64,000 nt of DNA, taken from NCBI GenBank assembly GCA_025464005.1, contig JAODBO010000145.1:95279-159278 (forward strand), in the 5' to 3' direction. The position numbers were made by a program, and so were the translations under genes. The notes beneath the pieces were generated by a model. The model ran no database searches, was not told where the DNA came from, and saw only the letters and a list, made by a program, of their open reading frames with translations. Numbering within the stretch: position 1 is the stretch's first letter; each line of letters begins with the position of its first letter. This DNA comes from Acidimicrobiaceae bacterium (GTDB lineage Bacteria; Actinomycetota; Acidimicrobiia; Acidimicrobiales; Bog-793). Positions 8,883 to 18,180 of the stretch are shown piece by piece.

Positions 8883-10174
8883 CTGTGAGCGAGCAGTGCG
8901 CTATCCGCCTGCTGCGCCGCGACGTTCATCGCGTTCTGCACCGACGCGTTCCCCGCCAGCACCTCCGCGAGCTCGTTGGAGAAGTCAGTGTCGAGCTGCG
9001 GATAGCCCTGGGTCACCGGCCGAGCCACCGCCGTCAGGAGCTGCTGGGCGAAGATCTTGAGGGACGGGTCCGCCGCCACCTCATTCGCGGTGTCCGTCTT
9101 GTACGCCGCCATGTCCCCTGCCTTCGACATCGCAAGCTGGGCAAATGGCGACGAGAGGAACTTGACGAGCTTGACAGTATCGGCGAGGTTCTTGCCACCC
9201 TTCGCGATGACGAGGTCCTCGCCACCGACGACCGACCTGTGGCCGTTCGATCCAGACGGGACGAGCGCCGTTCCATAGCCCGTGAACCCGGCCTGCTTGT
9301 AGGTCGTCGTCGCCCACGGACCGTCGAGGTACATCGCGTACTGTCCCTTCGGGAAGCCGGTCTCACCGGATACCGCGCCGGCACCACCCTTGAAGTCCGA
9401 GCCGATGACGCCGGCCTTCTCGAGGTTGTACAGGTGCGTGAGGGCCGACACCGTCGCGTGGCCGTTCATGTAACCGGTCGCCGAGGTGAGTGACGAGTTG
9501 GTGAACGAGCCACCGTCGCTCCAGATGTAGGGACTGACGTTCCAGATATCCGTGCTGTCGACACCGAGGCCGAACTGGCCCTTGGACTGAACGGTCAGCG
9601 TCTGCGCGTCCTTCCACAGCTCGGCGAGTGTCGTCGGGGGACCGGACAGGCCCGCCGCGGAAAAGTCCGCCTTGTTCCAAAAGAGCACCTGGGTATTCGT
9701 GTCGTCGGGCAGTCCGTAGTAGTTGCCCTTGTACTTGTTCGTCGACAGCGGACCGGGAAGGGACGCCGCCTTGATCGGAGCGAACCAGGATTGGGCCGAC
9801 GTCTCGAGCAGCGTGCCCTCTGAAGCCAGCTGAGGCACCCAGGCGATGTCGGAACGCATCAGGTCGGGCGGGTTCCCAGCGGCCGAGGACGCAATGAACT
9901 TCTGCAGGAGCCCTGCGTAGGGAAGGTTCACGTCCTCGACCTTGATCCCTGGATTCGCCTTCTCGAAGGCGGGAATGACGATCTTGTTCAGCACCGGCGT
10001 CTCGGTCACGGTGTTGTAGGCGTTCCAGAACTTCAGCGTCACCGTCGCCTTGCTATGCGGTCGGGCCGAGGCACCGGCGTTCGCCATCCCGACGAGCGTG
10101 CTGGTAGCTCCGAGGGCCGTGCAGGCCAGCGCGGCCTGTAGCACCCGTCCTTTTCTTGCTTGCTTTCCCCCCAT
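8879..10174 (-). CDS. Extracellular sugar-binding protein of the ABC importer
   Basis: Type 1 solute-binding protein (MalE/UgpB class), 431 residues. It begins MGGKQARKGRVLQAALACTA: a basic n-region, hydrophobic core and an Ala-rich cleavage area before ATVTLKFWNAYNTVTETPVL, the usual first strand of this family. A Cys lies in the hydrophobic stretch but the surrounding residues do not form a good lipobox, so soluble export or an atypical lipoprotein are both possible. GGTAGGAG stands just before the ATG at 10174. It lies 50 bp after the GH15 gene and overlaps malF by 4 nt. Confidence 0.93.
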   Translation of the reverse strand: MGGKQARKGRVLQAALACTALGATSTLVGMANAGASARPHSKATVTLKFWNAYNTVTETPVLNKIVIPAFEKANPGIKVEDVNLPYAGLLQKFIASSAAGNPPDLMRSDIAWVPQLASEGTLLETSAQSWFAPIKAASLPGPLSTNKYKGNYYGLPDDTNTQVLFWNKADFSAAGLSGPPTTLAELWKDAQTLTVQSKGQFGLGVDSTDIWNVSPYIWSDGGSFTNSSLTSATGYMNGHATVSALTHLYNLEKAGVIGSDFKGGAGAVSGETGFPKGQYAMYLDGPWATTTYKQAGFTGYGTALVPSGSNGHRSVVGGEDLVIAKGGKNLADTVKLVKFLSSPFAQLAMSKAGDMAAYKTDTANEVAADPSLKIFAQQLLTAVARPVTQGYPQLDTDFSNELAEVLAGNASVQNAMNVAAQQADSALLAHS

Positions 10175-10224
10175 TGCTCCTACCCCTTTCGTTGATGATT
10201 GTTGCAGCAGACCTCTTCGCGCGC

Positions 10225-11382
10225 TCACGGCTGCGAGTACTCCTCGATCTCGGCGCAAAGCACCACGTACATAGCGTGCGACCAAAGGAGGTCGCGAGCG
10301 GGAGGGCCCCACCGCTCGACCCACTCCCGGTAGCTTTCGGGGTCGCGCGTCTCTCCCCCGAACTGCTCGGCGAGGCGGCCTTGGTCGTCGAAGCGCTCGC
10401 GAGTCCAGTCGCGACAGCGTTCGGCTTCGTCGCGTCGCCCGGCGCCCGCGTAGTACCAGCCGAGCGAGCAGGTGAGCACAGGCCACATCCCGCCGCCGAA
10501 GTAGGTGTCGCCCGGGAAGCGTCGAACGCCGCCACGGTCGACGAGCTCGGCCTCGATCTTCTCCACGGTCGCGAGCAGGTACGGGTCGTCGGCCGCGACC
10601 ACCCGGAAGGGCGCTGCGAGCCAGAGCGCGCTGGCGTCGATGTCGTCGTTGCCGTCTGACTTGGGGAAGTACCGAGCCTCTTCGGCCCGATCGTGCAGGC
10701 ACGCAGCTACCGCCGCCGCCCGCGCGGAGGCCTCATCGTCTCCGAGCAGGATTGAGGCAGAGGTCAGGCCAGCGAACACACTTGCGAGCGTGGACGTATG
10801 CACGTGGCCCCCGTTCTCCTCCCAGACGTCGAAGCAGGGCTCGAGCGCGAACGCCGAGATGTAGCGAGTGGCGCGCTCCGCCGAGGCTCTGAGCTCGGAC
10901 GGCAGGTAAGGCGAGTCCGTCAGCGCCAGGTGCTGACCCAGCGCCCAGAGCCATGTCCCGTAGCCGTCGATCTGGAAATTCGGCCAGTCGTCGTCCACTG
11001 CCGCGCCACCGAGGTCGAAACGAGCGGGCGGCATCTCGCCAGGCACGATCGCCTTTCCGGCCTTGCGCTTCTCGACCACGGCGTCGATCTGCGCGGCGAT
11101 ACCGCCCGGGCCGATCGCCGCGTCGACCCAGTCGTGGTAGCGCCTCGCTGCCGCGTGCTCACCCGCACGGTCGAGCGCGTAGGCGACGAACGATCCGTCA
11201 CGCAACCAGCAGTAGCGGCTGTACTGGGAGAAGTCGGGCGATGCCACGAACGCGCCGTTCTCGCTCTGGTGCTCGAGCATGGCGCTGATGCTCACCCGCA
11301 CGAGCGCGTCGGCGCCGAGGTGCTCTGCTGGCAACGGACCGCTTCCCCCTGAGATTCGCGCAGCGCGACCCGGCCCCACCAT
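10225..11382 (-). CDS. GH15 family glucoamylase-like glycoside hydrolase
   Basis: Releases glucose from the non-reducing ends of alpha-glucans (inverting, (alpha/alpha)6 barrel). 385 residues with SQYSRYCWLRDGSFVAYAL (substrate-binding W-L-R-D), NFQIDGYGTWLWALGQHL, CFDVWEENGGHVHTSTL with the general-acid Glu pair, and GRLAEQFGG with the expected general-base Glu. It is shorter than the common two-domain bacterial GH15 enzymes (about 600-650 residues); the N-terminal beta-sandwich is missing. No signal peptide, so it should act on imported oligosaccharides. First gene after the operon promoter at 11409-11451. Confidence 0.88.
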   Translation of the reverse strand: MVGPGRAARISGGSGPLPAEHLGADALVRVSISAMLEHQSENGAFVASPDFSQYSRYCWLRDGSFVAYALDRAGEHAAARRYHDWVDAAIGPGGIAAQIDAVVEKRKAGKAIVPGEMPPARFDLGGAAVDDDWPNFQIDGYGTWLWALGQHLALTDSPYLPSELRASAERATRYISAFALEPCFDVWEENGGHVHTSTLASVFAGLTSASILLGDDEASARAAAVAACLHDRAEEARYFPKSDGNDDIDASALWLAAPFRVVAADDPYLLATVEKIEAELVDRGGVRRFPGDTYFGGGMWPVLTCSLGWYYAGAGRRDEAERCRDWTRERFDDQGRLAEQFGGETRDPESYREWVERWGPPARDLLWSHAMYVVLCAEIEEYSQP

Positions 11383-11408
11383 CTGACCCGTCCCGTTGCG
11401 AGACTAAC

Positions 11409-11451
11409 TTCATTCGGTGATGAAAGTACGACAGCCGACGGAGCTTGTCAA
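11409..11451 (-). promoter_or_regulatory. Promoter with overlapping operator for the alpha-glucan operon
   Basis: On the minus strand TTGACA (11451-11446) is followed after exactly 17 nt by TACTTT (11428-11423), a near-consensus housekeeping promoter. An AT-rich imperfect palindrome, TTCAT-N6-ATGAA (11409-11424), overlaps the -10 box and likely transcription start, about 27-42 bp before the GH15 start codon. Its position fits repression by the ROK regulator encoded just upstream; that link is inference. Confidence 0.75.
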
Positions 11452-11556
11452 GCAAGCGGGCGGAGCTCGCCACGGTGGTCGGCGCGTCGGGCCACGCCTC
11501 GTGCAATCACCTGCGGCGACCCGATGGTGGCGCGTGCGGCTTATGACCGCAGCGGT

Positions 11557-12777
11557 TCAGCCGGCCTCTTCGTCGATGCCGTCGCGGCTGCCGTGCAGCC
11601 GTGCGAGGACGTGCGGCCGCTGGCGCCCTGCGAACGCGTTCCGGTCGAAGGGCGTGGCGAGCACGATGGCGGCCGCACCCCGAGCCCAGCTCGTGTCGTC
11701 CCACGAGTCGACCTCGACGGGAACCCCACGCATCGATGCCGGCAGGTACCTCGCGAGCGTGGCCCTGAACGGCCCGTCCCAGTGATGCCAGCTCGTTGTG
11801 CCCTCCCCGGCAACGAGCACGACCTCCGGATCGAGCGCCGCCATGGTGGTGGCCACGGCGCGCGCCAGCCGTTGCGCCGCCCGAGCGAAGACCTCCTGGG
11901 CCTTTCCATCGCCGCCCTCGGCGAGCTCGGCGAGACGGCCGAGACCCTCGTTGCCGCGCAGCACGCCTGCGACTCGTCCCGCCGTGACGAGTCCGTCGGC
12001 ACCGACGAACGCTTCCAGACAGCCCCGGCTCCCACAGGCGCACATCGGACCACTCGGGCTGAGCACGACGTGGGCGATCTCGCCACCGCCACCGCTCGCG
12101 CCTCGGCGCACGACCCCGTCCGACACACTCGCGAAACCGACGCCGCGCCCGATCGTGATGACGACGAAGTTGCGGCGGTTCCGACCGCGACCGTAGAGAC
12201 GCTCGGCGATCGCGAGCGCCTTGACGTCGTTCTCGACGAGTATCGGCGTGTCGAGCTCGGCCCGCAGCTGCCTTCCGATCGGCATGTTCACCCAGCCGAG
12301 GACGGCTGCGTCGACCATTCCGAGATCCGGACGGTTGACGATCCCGGGCACGCCGACACCGACACCGAGCAGCGGGGAATGGCCGTCGTCGACGAAGGGA
12401 CGGAGGCTCGCCGCGAGTCGCCCGACCGCCTCGGGCGCCATCACGTCGAACGGCTCCGTGCGCGACGTCACGACCTGTCCATCGAGGCGGACGTCGACGA
12501 TCGCGAGATGGTCCACCGCGACTTTGACCCCGACGGCGTGCCCCGCGGTCGCGACCAGCCCGAGGAGCTGGCCCGGCCTGCCACCGATTGACGGCTCGAA
12601 ATCGAGCGGCTCAAGCACCCCGCGCTCGATCAGGCGCCTGGTCACTTGGCTCACGGTCGCCGGGCTGAGATCGAGATCGCGCGCGATCACGGCGCGTGAC
12701 GTCGGGCCGCGTTGGCCGATGAGGGCGAGGACCGCCATGCGAGTCAGGTCTCCGCTGCCGATTCCCTGATCGTCCAT
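11557..12777 (-). CDS. ROK-family transcriptional repressor
   Basis: Sugar-responsive repressor (NagC/Mlc/XylR type). 406 residues: N-terminal winged helix-turn-helix (SRAVIARDLDLSPATVSQVTRRLIERGVL), then an actin-fold ROK domain with the zinc motif MCACGSRGCLEAF and sugar-binding residues in ENDVKALAIAERLYGRG. GGAGG lies 5 bases before the ATG. It sits immediately upstream of and on the same strand as the GH15/ABC/GH66 genes, so it very likely controls them. Its own upstream gap carries ACTTTGCATAGT, resembling one arm of the operator at 11409-11424, which would fit autoregulation. The 174-bp gap to GH15 contains only the operon promoter. Confidence 0.92.
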   Translation of the reverse strand: MDDQGIGSGDLTRMAVLALIGQRGPTSRAVIARDLDLSPATVSQVTRRLIERGVLEPLDFEPSIGGRPGQLLGLVATAGHAVGVKVAVDHLAIVDVRLDGQVVTSRTEPFDVMAPEAVGRLAASLRPFVDDGHSPLLGVGVGVPGIVNRPDLGMVDAAVLGWVNMPIGRQLRAELDTPILVENDVKALAIAERLYGRGRNRRNFVVITIGRGVGFASVSDGVVRRGASGGGGEIAHVVLSPSGPMCACGSRGCLEAFVGADGLVTAGRVAGVLRGNEGLGRLAELAEGGDGKAQEVFARAAQRLARAVATTMAALDPEVVLVAGEGTTSWHHWDGPFRATLARYLPASMRGVPVEVDSWDDTSWARGAAAIVLATPFDRNAFAGRQRPHVLARLHGSRDGIDEEAG

Positions 12778-12858
12778 GGCTGCCTCCGCCGACTTCGTCT
12801 ACCGACTATGCAAAGTTATCGCGGGAAGTCCCCACGACCGACGGTTGTCGCCAGTGGC

Positions 12859-13962
12859 TCAGAGCTGGAGCGAGCCGATCACGGCCTCGAAGGTCGCGTC
12901 GACCGCGGCGGGCACGCTCACCTGGCTGATCGCGAGATCCGGGTCCTTCAGCCCGTGGCCAGTGAGGACGCACACGACTCGGGAGCCTTCGGCGACTGGC
13001 GTCTTGAGCAATCCCGCGACCGACGCGGCCGACGCCGCTTCACAGAAGACGGACTCCTCAGCGGCGAGAAAGCTGTAGGCGCCGAGGATCTCCTCGTCGG
13101 TGACTTTGGCGATGCCACCTCCAGACTCCGAGGCCGCCGCCGTCGCTCCGTACCAGGAAGCGGGATTGCCGATACGGATCGCCGTCGCGATCGTCTCGGG
13201 CTGCTCGATCGGATGGCCGTCGACGATCGGCGCCGCGCCGGCGGCCTGGAAACCGAGCATCCGAGGTAGCCGTGTGGCGTGCCCGGCGGCCCGGTACTCG
13301 AGGTAGCCCTTCCAGTAGGCCGTGATGTTGCCGGCGTTGCCCACGGGGATGCAGTGGACGTCGGGGGCGTCGCCGAGCGCGTCGACGATCTCGAACGCAG
13401 CGGACTTCTGGCCCTCGATGCGGAAGGGGTTGACCGAGTTGACGACGACCACCGGCGCATGGCGGGGCAGCTCGCGCACGATCTCGAGCGCTACGTCGAA
13501 GTTGCCACGGACCTGGAGGACGCGAGCGCCGTGCACAAGCGCCTGGGCCAGCTTGCCGAGCGCGATGTGGCCCTCGGGGATGAGCACGACGCAGGTCATC
13601 CCCGCTCGAGCCGCATAGGCCGCGGCCGACGCCGAGGTGTTGCCGGTCGATGCGCAGACCACGGCGCGGGCGCCGTCCTCGAGAGCCTTTGACATTGCGA
13701 CCGTCATGCCACGGTCCTTGAACGATCCGGTGGGATTGGCTCCCTCGATTTTCAAGAAGACCTCGGCGCCCACCCGGTCCGACAGCCTGGGCGCCGCGAG
13801 CAGAGGGGTGTTGCCCTCGTCGAGGGTCACGACGGGCGTCTCGTCCGATACCGGCAGGAACTCCCGGTAACGACGGATGATGCCTTCCCACGCTCGGCCC
13901 CCTGTCGGGCCCGGCTCTCCCACTGTGCCGCCCCTGAACGGCGTTATCGCCTCGTCCCCCAC
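12859..13962 (-). CDS. thrC: Threonine synthase
   Basis: PLP enzyme converting O-phosphohomoserine to threonine. 367 residues; the PLP lysine is in [19 protein letters not shown], the phosphate-binding glycine loop is [18 protein letters not shown], and [20 protein letters not shown] follows the lysine block. It starts 12 bp after hom, so lysA-hom-thrC forms one operon. thrB (homoserine kinase), which usually follows thrC in actinobacteria, is absent here; the ROK regulator follows instead. Confidence 0.96.
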   Translation of the reverse strand: MGDEAITPFRGGTVGEPGPTGGRAWEGIIRRYREFLPVSDETPVVTLDEGNTPLLAAPRLSDRVGAEVFLKIEGANPTGSFKDRGMTVAMSKALEDGARAVVCASTGNTSASAAAYAARAGMTCVVLIPEGHIALGKLAQALVHGARVLQVRGNFDVALEIVRELPRHAPVVVVNSVNPFRIEGQKSAAFEIVDALGDAPDVHCIPVGNAGNITAYWKGYLEYRAAGHATRLPRMLGFQAAGAAPIVDGHPIEQPETIATAIRIGNPASWYGATAAASESGGGIAKVTDEEILGAYSFLAAEESVFCEAASAASVAGLLKTPVAEGSRVVCVLTGHGLKDPDLAISQVSVPAAVDATFEAVIGSLQL

Positions 13963-13974
13963 CGCGCCGATCTC

Positions 13975-15318
13975 CTAGTGCTCGGGACCGATGACCCGCA
14001 ACAGCTGGCCGATCCGTTCGACCGCGTCGAGGTCCCGCAGGCCCGCGAGCGTCGCCTGCACGTCGGCCTCCCGCGCCCGGTGCGTGATGAAGACGAGTCG
14101 CGCCTCGTCCCCGAGATCGACCTGCTCCATCGAGCGGATCGACACGTCGTGTCGGCCAAACACCGAGGCCACTGATGCGAGGACGCCGGGCCGGTCGAGC
14201 ACGTCGATGGCGAGGTAGTACTGGGCCTCGAGCTCGTCGATCGGACGAATCCGCACCCGGTCGCGCGGCGGGAACCAGACGGGACCACCGCGGCTCGAGC
14301 TGCGTGCAGCGTCGATGAGGTCGCCGAGGACGGCGCTCGCTGTCGGGCGGCCCCCAGCGCCGCGACCGTAGAGCATGAGCTCTCCGACGGCTTCGCCCTC
14401 GATGAACACCGCATTGAACGGACCCCGGACGCCGGCCAGGGGATGGTCCTGGGGCACCATCGTCGGATGCACGCGCACATCGATCGTCGTCGGAAAGTCG
14501 CCGTCGCCCTCGATGCGCTCCGCGACGGCGAGGAGCTTCACCTCGTAGCCGAGACGGTGAGCGAAATCGATGTCCGGCACCGCGATCGTCTCGATCCCCT
14601 CGCGGTAGACGTCGCCCGCGACGATGTCCGCGTTGAAGGCGATGCTCGCCAAGATCGCGGCCTTGGCCGAGGCGTCGTAGCCCTCGACGTCGGCGGTCGG
14701 GTCCCGTTCGGCGTACCCGAGACTCTGGGCCTCCTGGAGAGCCTCTCCGTAACCGATCCGCTCCTCACTCATCCGCGACAGCACGTAGTTGGTCGTGCCG
14801 TTGACGATGCCGGTGATCCGGCGTACCCGCTCACCGGCGAGCGAGACCCGCAGCGCGCGAAGCAGCGGGATCCCTCCGCCGACCGCCGCCTCGAACAGCA
14901 AGTCCCTCCCCGCCGCCTCGGCCACTGCGTAGAGCTCCGCGCCGAAGTTCGCGAGCAGTTCCTTGTTGGCGGTGACCACCGGCTTGCCGGCCTTCAGGGC
15001 GTCGACGATGAGCGAGCGGGCCGGCTCGATCCCACCTATCAGCTCGACGACGACGTCCACGTCCGGATCGGTCGCCACTGCGTGAGCGTCGTGGGTGAGG
15101 CGGTCGGGGGCGAGCGTGGTGACTCGCGGCTTCGCGAGATTGCGCACAGCGACTCGCGTGATCTCGAGGCGCACCCCGCTGCGGGCCGCGATCCCGTCGC
15201 CGTCGCCGTCGACGAGCTCGACGAGCGCTCCGCCGACGTTGCCGCAGCCGAGCACGCCGACGCGCACCACCGGCCTCTCGACGCCGGCCTCGCCGGTCAT
15301 GTGCTCGACCACCGGCAC
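13975..15318 (-). CDS. hom: Homoserine dehydrogenase with C-terminal ACT domain
   Basis: Reduces aspartate semialdehyde to homoserine with NAD(P)H. 447 residues: Rossmann motif VRVGVLGCGNVGGALVEL, catalytic region PVVTANKELLANFGAELY and GIVNGTTNYVLSRMSEERIG, and a C-terminal ACT domain (YYLAIDVLDRPGVLASVASV) that normally gives threonine feedback control. An internal ATG six codons in (MTGEAGVERP) is an alternative start. 27 bp separate it from lysA. Confidence 0.96.
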   Translation of the reverse strand: MPVVEHMTGEAGVERPVVRVGVLGCGNVGGALVELVDGDGDGIAARSGVRLEITRVAVRNLAKPRVTTLAPDRLTHDAHAVATDPDVDVVVELIGGIEPARSLIVDALKAGKPVVTANKELLANFGAELYAVAEAAGRDLLFEAAVGGGIPLLRALRVSLAGERVRRITGIVNGTTNYVLSRMSEERIGYGEALQEAQSLGYAERDPTADVEGYDASAKAAILASIAFNADIVAGDVYREGIETIAVPDIDFAHRLGYEVKLLAVAERIEGDGDFPTTIDVRVHPTMVPQDHPLAGVRGPFNAVFIEGEAVGELMLYGRGAGGRPTASAVLGDLIDAARSSSRGGPVWFPPRDRVRIRPIDELEAQYYLAIDVLDRPGVLASVASVFGRHDVSIRSMEQVDLGDEARLVFITHRAREADVQATLAGLRDLDAVERIGQLLRVIGPEH

Positions 15319-15346
15319 AAGGTAGCTGCTCGCCGCGGGCCGGTAC

Positions 15347-16705
15347 TCAGGGCTCGAGCCGGAGCAGGTCCTGCGTCATCTCGCGTCTGACGACGACCGT
15401 CGCCTTGCCGTCCCGCACGAAGACCACGGCGGGACGCGCTTGGCGGTTGTAGTTCGACGCCATTGAGAAGCCGTACGCCCCCGTCACGGGCGTGGCCAGC
15501 ACGTCCCCGACGGCGAGGTCTACAGGAAGGCGCGCGTCGGCGACGAGGACGTCGCCGGACTCGCAGTGCTTTCCCACGATCCGCGCGGCGAACGGCCGCG
15601 GCGCGTCCGTCGATCTCGGCAGGAACGCCTCATAACCGCTCCCGTAGAGCACCGGGCGCGGGTTGTCGCTCATCCCGCCGTCGACGGACACGTAGGTGCG
15701 GATGCCCGGTAGCTCCTTGATCGTCCCGACCCGATAGCAGGTCAGGCCTGCGGTCGCGACGATCGAGCGCCCGGGCTCGGCGGTGACCCGAACGCCCACC
15801 CCCACGCCCGCGGCATCGCACGCGAGGCGGAGGTGCTCGGCCCATGTGGTGATCGACGGCGCCTGCTCCTCGTTGAGGTAGGCGACCCCGAGACCTCCGC
15901 CTACGCAGAGCTCGGCGAGGCCGTACGCGTCGAGCAGCGGGGCGAGCGCTGCCACCTCCCGGTCGAAGGCGTCGAGGCGAAAGATCTGGCTTCCGATGTG
16001 AGCGTGCAACCCGACGAGCTCGACGCCAGGGAGCTGGGCGAGCGCGTCCGCGGCGACCGTCGCGGCGCCCGAGGCGATCGAGAAGCCGAATTTCGAATCC
16101 TCCTGACCCGTCATCACGTACTCATGCGTGTGGGCCTCGACGCCCGGCGTGACCCGGATCATGACGGGCTGCGGGGCGAGCCCTTCGGCGAGGCGGCGAC
16201 GCCCGAGCGGCTCGATCCGCCGGATCTCGTCGAAGGAGTCGACTACGACCCGTGCCACGCCGAGCCGGAACGCCTCGGCGAGTTCGTCGTCGGACTTGTT
16301 GTTGCCGTGCAGAACGAGCCGCTCGGGCGGAGCCCCGGCCGCGAGCGCCGTCTCGACCTCGCCCGACGTCGACACGTCTAACGACATGCCCTCCTCGACG
16401 GCGAGGCGGGCCATCGCCTTGCAGAGGAAAGCCTTCGTCGCATACGCGACACCCTCCCCGACTGCTGCGACGGCCTCACGGCACCTGGAGCGCAAGTGCT
16501 CCTCGTCGTAGACGAAGAGCGGCGTGCCGATCTCGCCGGCGAGATCGATGATGTCCACGCCCCCCACCGAGAGGCGACCGGCGCCGTCGGTGGTCGCGCT
16601 GTCGGGCAGCAGATGACGAGCGAGTGGCGCCGTGCTCGGCGCCCCGGCGTCGACCGCGGGCGCGTCTTCGTTGGACCCGATCCGGCCCGCGGGAACGCTC
16701 GACAT
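15347..16705 (-). CDS. lysA: Diaminopimelate decarboxylase
   Basis: PLP-dependent last step of lysine synthesis. 452 residues, alanine-racemase fold: PLP lysine in YATKAFLCKAMARL, HGNNKSDDELAEA, the glycine-rich PLP-phosphate site in ELCVGGGLGVAY, ELVGLHAHIGSQIF, and the catalytic Cys from the partner subunit in GKHCESGDVLVADARLP. The first 45 or so residues are poorly conserved, so a later start is possible. First gene of lysA-hom-thrC; in many actinobacteria argS directly precedes lysA, but here argS lies 14 kb away on the other strand. Confidence 0.95.
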   Translation of the reverse strand: MSSVPAGRIGSNEDAPAVDAGAPSTAPLARHLLPDSATTDGAGRLSVGGVDIIDLAGEIGTPLFVYDEEHLRSRCREAVAAVGEGVAYATKAFLCKAMARLAVEEGMSLDVSTSGEVETALAAGAPPERLVLHGNNKSDDELAEAFRLGVARVVVDSFDEIRRIEPLGRRRLAEGLAPQPVMIRVTPGVEAHTHEYVMTGQEDSKFGFSIASGAATVAADALAQLPGVELVGLHAHIGSQIFRLDAFDREVAALAPLLDAYGLAELCVGGGLGVAYLNEEQAPSITTWAEHLRLACDAAGVGVGVRVTAEPGRSIVATAGLTCYRVGTIKELPGIRTYVSVDGGMSDNPRPVLYGSGYEAFLPRSTDAPRPFAARIVGKHCESGDVLVADARLPVDLAVGDVLATPVTGAYGFSMASNYNRQARPAVVFVRDGKATVVVRREMTQDLLRLEP

Positions 16706-16780
16706 GGCGAGACGAGGATGCTCGACGCGCGGCTAGCATGCAAGACGGTCCTGGACGCCGCGCGTCGGTGCCGGTCGTGT

Positions 16781-16796
16781 CGGCGAATTATCGCCG
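16781..16796 (+). promoter_or_regulatory. Putative tRNA-Arg promoter with palindrome
   Basis: CGGCGA-ATTA-TCGCCG is a perfect 6-bp inverted repeat whose AT-rich centre (AATTAT, 16786-16791) is the only -10-like sequence before the tRNA, giving a start roughly 10-15 nt ahead of the mature 5' end. The -35 is weak. Confidence 0.35.
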
Positions 16797-16813
16797 CGGC
16801 CGCGGACCCGCAG

Positions 16814-16888
16814 GCCCTCGTAGCTCAGGGGATAGAGCACCGGCCTCCGGAGCCGGTGGCGCAGGTTCGAATCCTGCCGAGGGCACCA
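16814..16888 (+). tRNA. tRNA-Arg (anticodon CCG), CCA encoded
   Basis: Cloverleaf read from sequence: acceptor GCCCTCG pairs with CGAGGGC (16878-16884), D-arm with TAGCTCAGGGGATAGAGCA, anticodon stem CCGGC/GCCGG around loop CTCCGGA with CCG at positions 34-36, T-arm GCAGG-TTCGAAT-CCTGC, discriminator A, and encoded CCA at 16886-16888. It decodes CGG. In M. tuberculosis, as I recall, a tRNA-Arg lies next to argS; here argS is on the same strand but 14 kb downstream, with Fic, Wadjet and other accessory genes between. tRNA 3' ends are common integration sites. Confidence 0.95.
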
Positions 16889-17033
16889 GGGGTTAGCGAT
16901 ACAACTGACCCCACCGCAGCGACAGAACTGCCGAAGAGGCACGGCCAGTATGCACGAGGGGTTGTTTCAGGCGTCCCGGGCGGGTCCCGTGGGCCTCTCC
17001 CGTCGGGAACTCCGGAGAAGCAGACGAGCAGGA

Positions 17034-18059
17034 TCAATGTGGTCGCCGGTCCCGCTTAAACCGGTTCGCGAGGTAGGCGTCAACCGCCTTGCGGGAGCTA
17101 CGCCACACGCCATCGGAGCCCTGTTCTGCTTCGAGGCGACCACGCCGAGCGGCCTGTCGGAGTGCTTCGTAGGACAGCTCGGTGGTGGCAAGGGACGCCA
17201 AAGGCACCAAGCGCGCCGGACCCGCAATGTTGGGGACGACGAAACGATGAAGGTTGTCGATGACAGCTCTCGCGATCAACTCGGCGAGTGCTGCGGGATC
17301 GCCATGGTCCGCCCGATCGAGCGCTTCGAGATAGGCGTCGCGTTGACGCTTGTAGATGACGGCTGGCGGGAATCCCAGACGGATGAGAACCAGGTTGAGA
17401 GCCAGTCGACCGGTACGTCCGTTGCCGTCGATGAAAGGATGGATCCGCTCGAACGAGCTGTGGACTTCAGCCAAGATCACGGGGAGAGTCCGGAGCCCGA
17501 TCGCGCCACTGGCTACGTCGTGACCGACCTCTGCGACCCTCACGATCCAGTCGCCGACAAGAGCGGGGACGTCTGGCCATGCCGGTGGCCGCATCCCATG
17601 GCCGAAGGGATGAATATCGTGTCGGCGGAAACTCCCGGGTGATTCCTGCGGCGTCGCGTCGGGGTGAGGAGCAACCTCCCACGCCTTGACCATCACCTCG
17701 TGGTGCACATTTCGTAGCTCGGTGAGGGTGATGAGCTCGCCGGTCGTCCACGCTCCCGGGTCGACCGCCTGCCCATAAACCCAGCGGGCAGCCTCGCCGT
17801 AGCCGAAAACTTCCATGTAGTCCTTGAGGACTTTGGCGCCAACCGCTCGGCCTTGATCGAGCAGCGCTTCCACCTCTCGGAGTATCAAGGTGTTGCCCTC
17901 GATGGCCGTCGAGTTATGTGCTTCGAGGTGCCAGATGTCACTCCAGATCTGCTGTGCTTCGCTCGGGCGAGGCAGCCCGCCGAGGCGGCGAAGCTCGTCG
18001 ACAGCGGTCTCGAAACGCCGGTAGACCGCCTCCCGGCTGGGCCGTCCTCTTCCAGCCAC
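17034..18059 (-). CDS. Fic-domain protein (AMPylase-type), class II, with C-terminal DNA-binding-like domain
   Basis: Fic enzymes transfer AMP or other nucleotide parts onto target proteins. 341 residues. The catalytic motif is complete: HPFIDGNGRTGR at 207-218. An N-terminal inhibitory motif S-x-x-x-E-G (residues 50-55, STAIEG) marks the class II architecture in which the inhibitory helix is in the same chain. The C-terminus (EALRQAARRGRLEAEQG, then GVWRSSRKAVDAYLANR) looks like an excisionase or MerR-type winged helix. AGGAGG lies 6 bases before the GTG at 18059. It is transcribed away from the Wadjet operon. Target unknown; a stand-alone defence or toxin role is possible. Confidence 0.85.
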   Translation of the reverse strand: MAGRGRPSREAVYRRFETAVDELRRLGGLPRPSEAQQIWSDIWHLEAHNSTAIEGNTLILREVEALLDQGRAVGAKVLKDYMEVFGYGEAARWVYGQAVDPGAWTTGELITLTELRNVHHEVMVKAWEVAPHPDATPQESPGSFRRHDIHPFGHGMRPPAWPDVPALVGDWIVRVAEVGHDVASGAIGLRTLPVILAEVHSSFERIHPFIDGNGRTGRLALNLVLIRLGFPPAVIYKRQRDAYLEALDRADHGDPAALAELIARAVIDNLHRFVVPNIAGPARLVPLASLATTELSYEALRQAARRGRLEAEQGSDGVWRSSRKAVDAYLANRFKRDRRPH

Positions 18060-18180
18060 CTTGACCCTCCTGGTTCCGGCTCAAAGTTGATACACCTTGT
18101 GGTTGATTAATGGTACTGGACAACTTCGTGCCGGTGGGATCTCGATACAGCCACCCCGGATGTAATGGGACAGGACAAAA

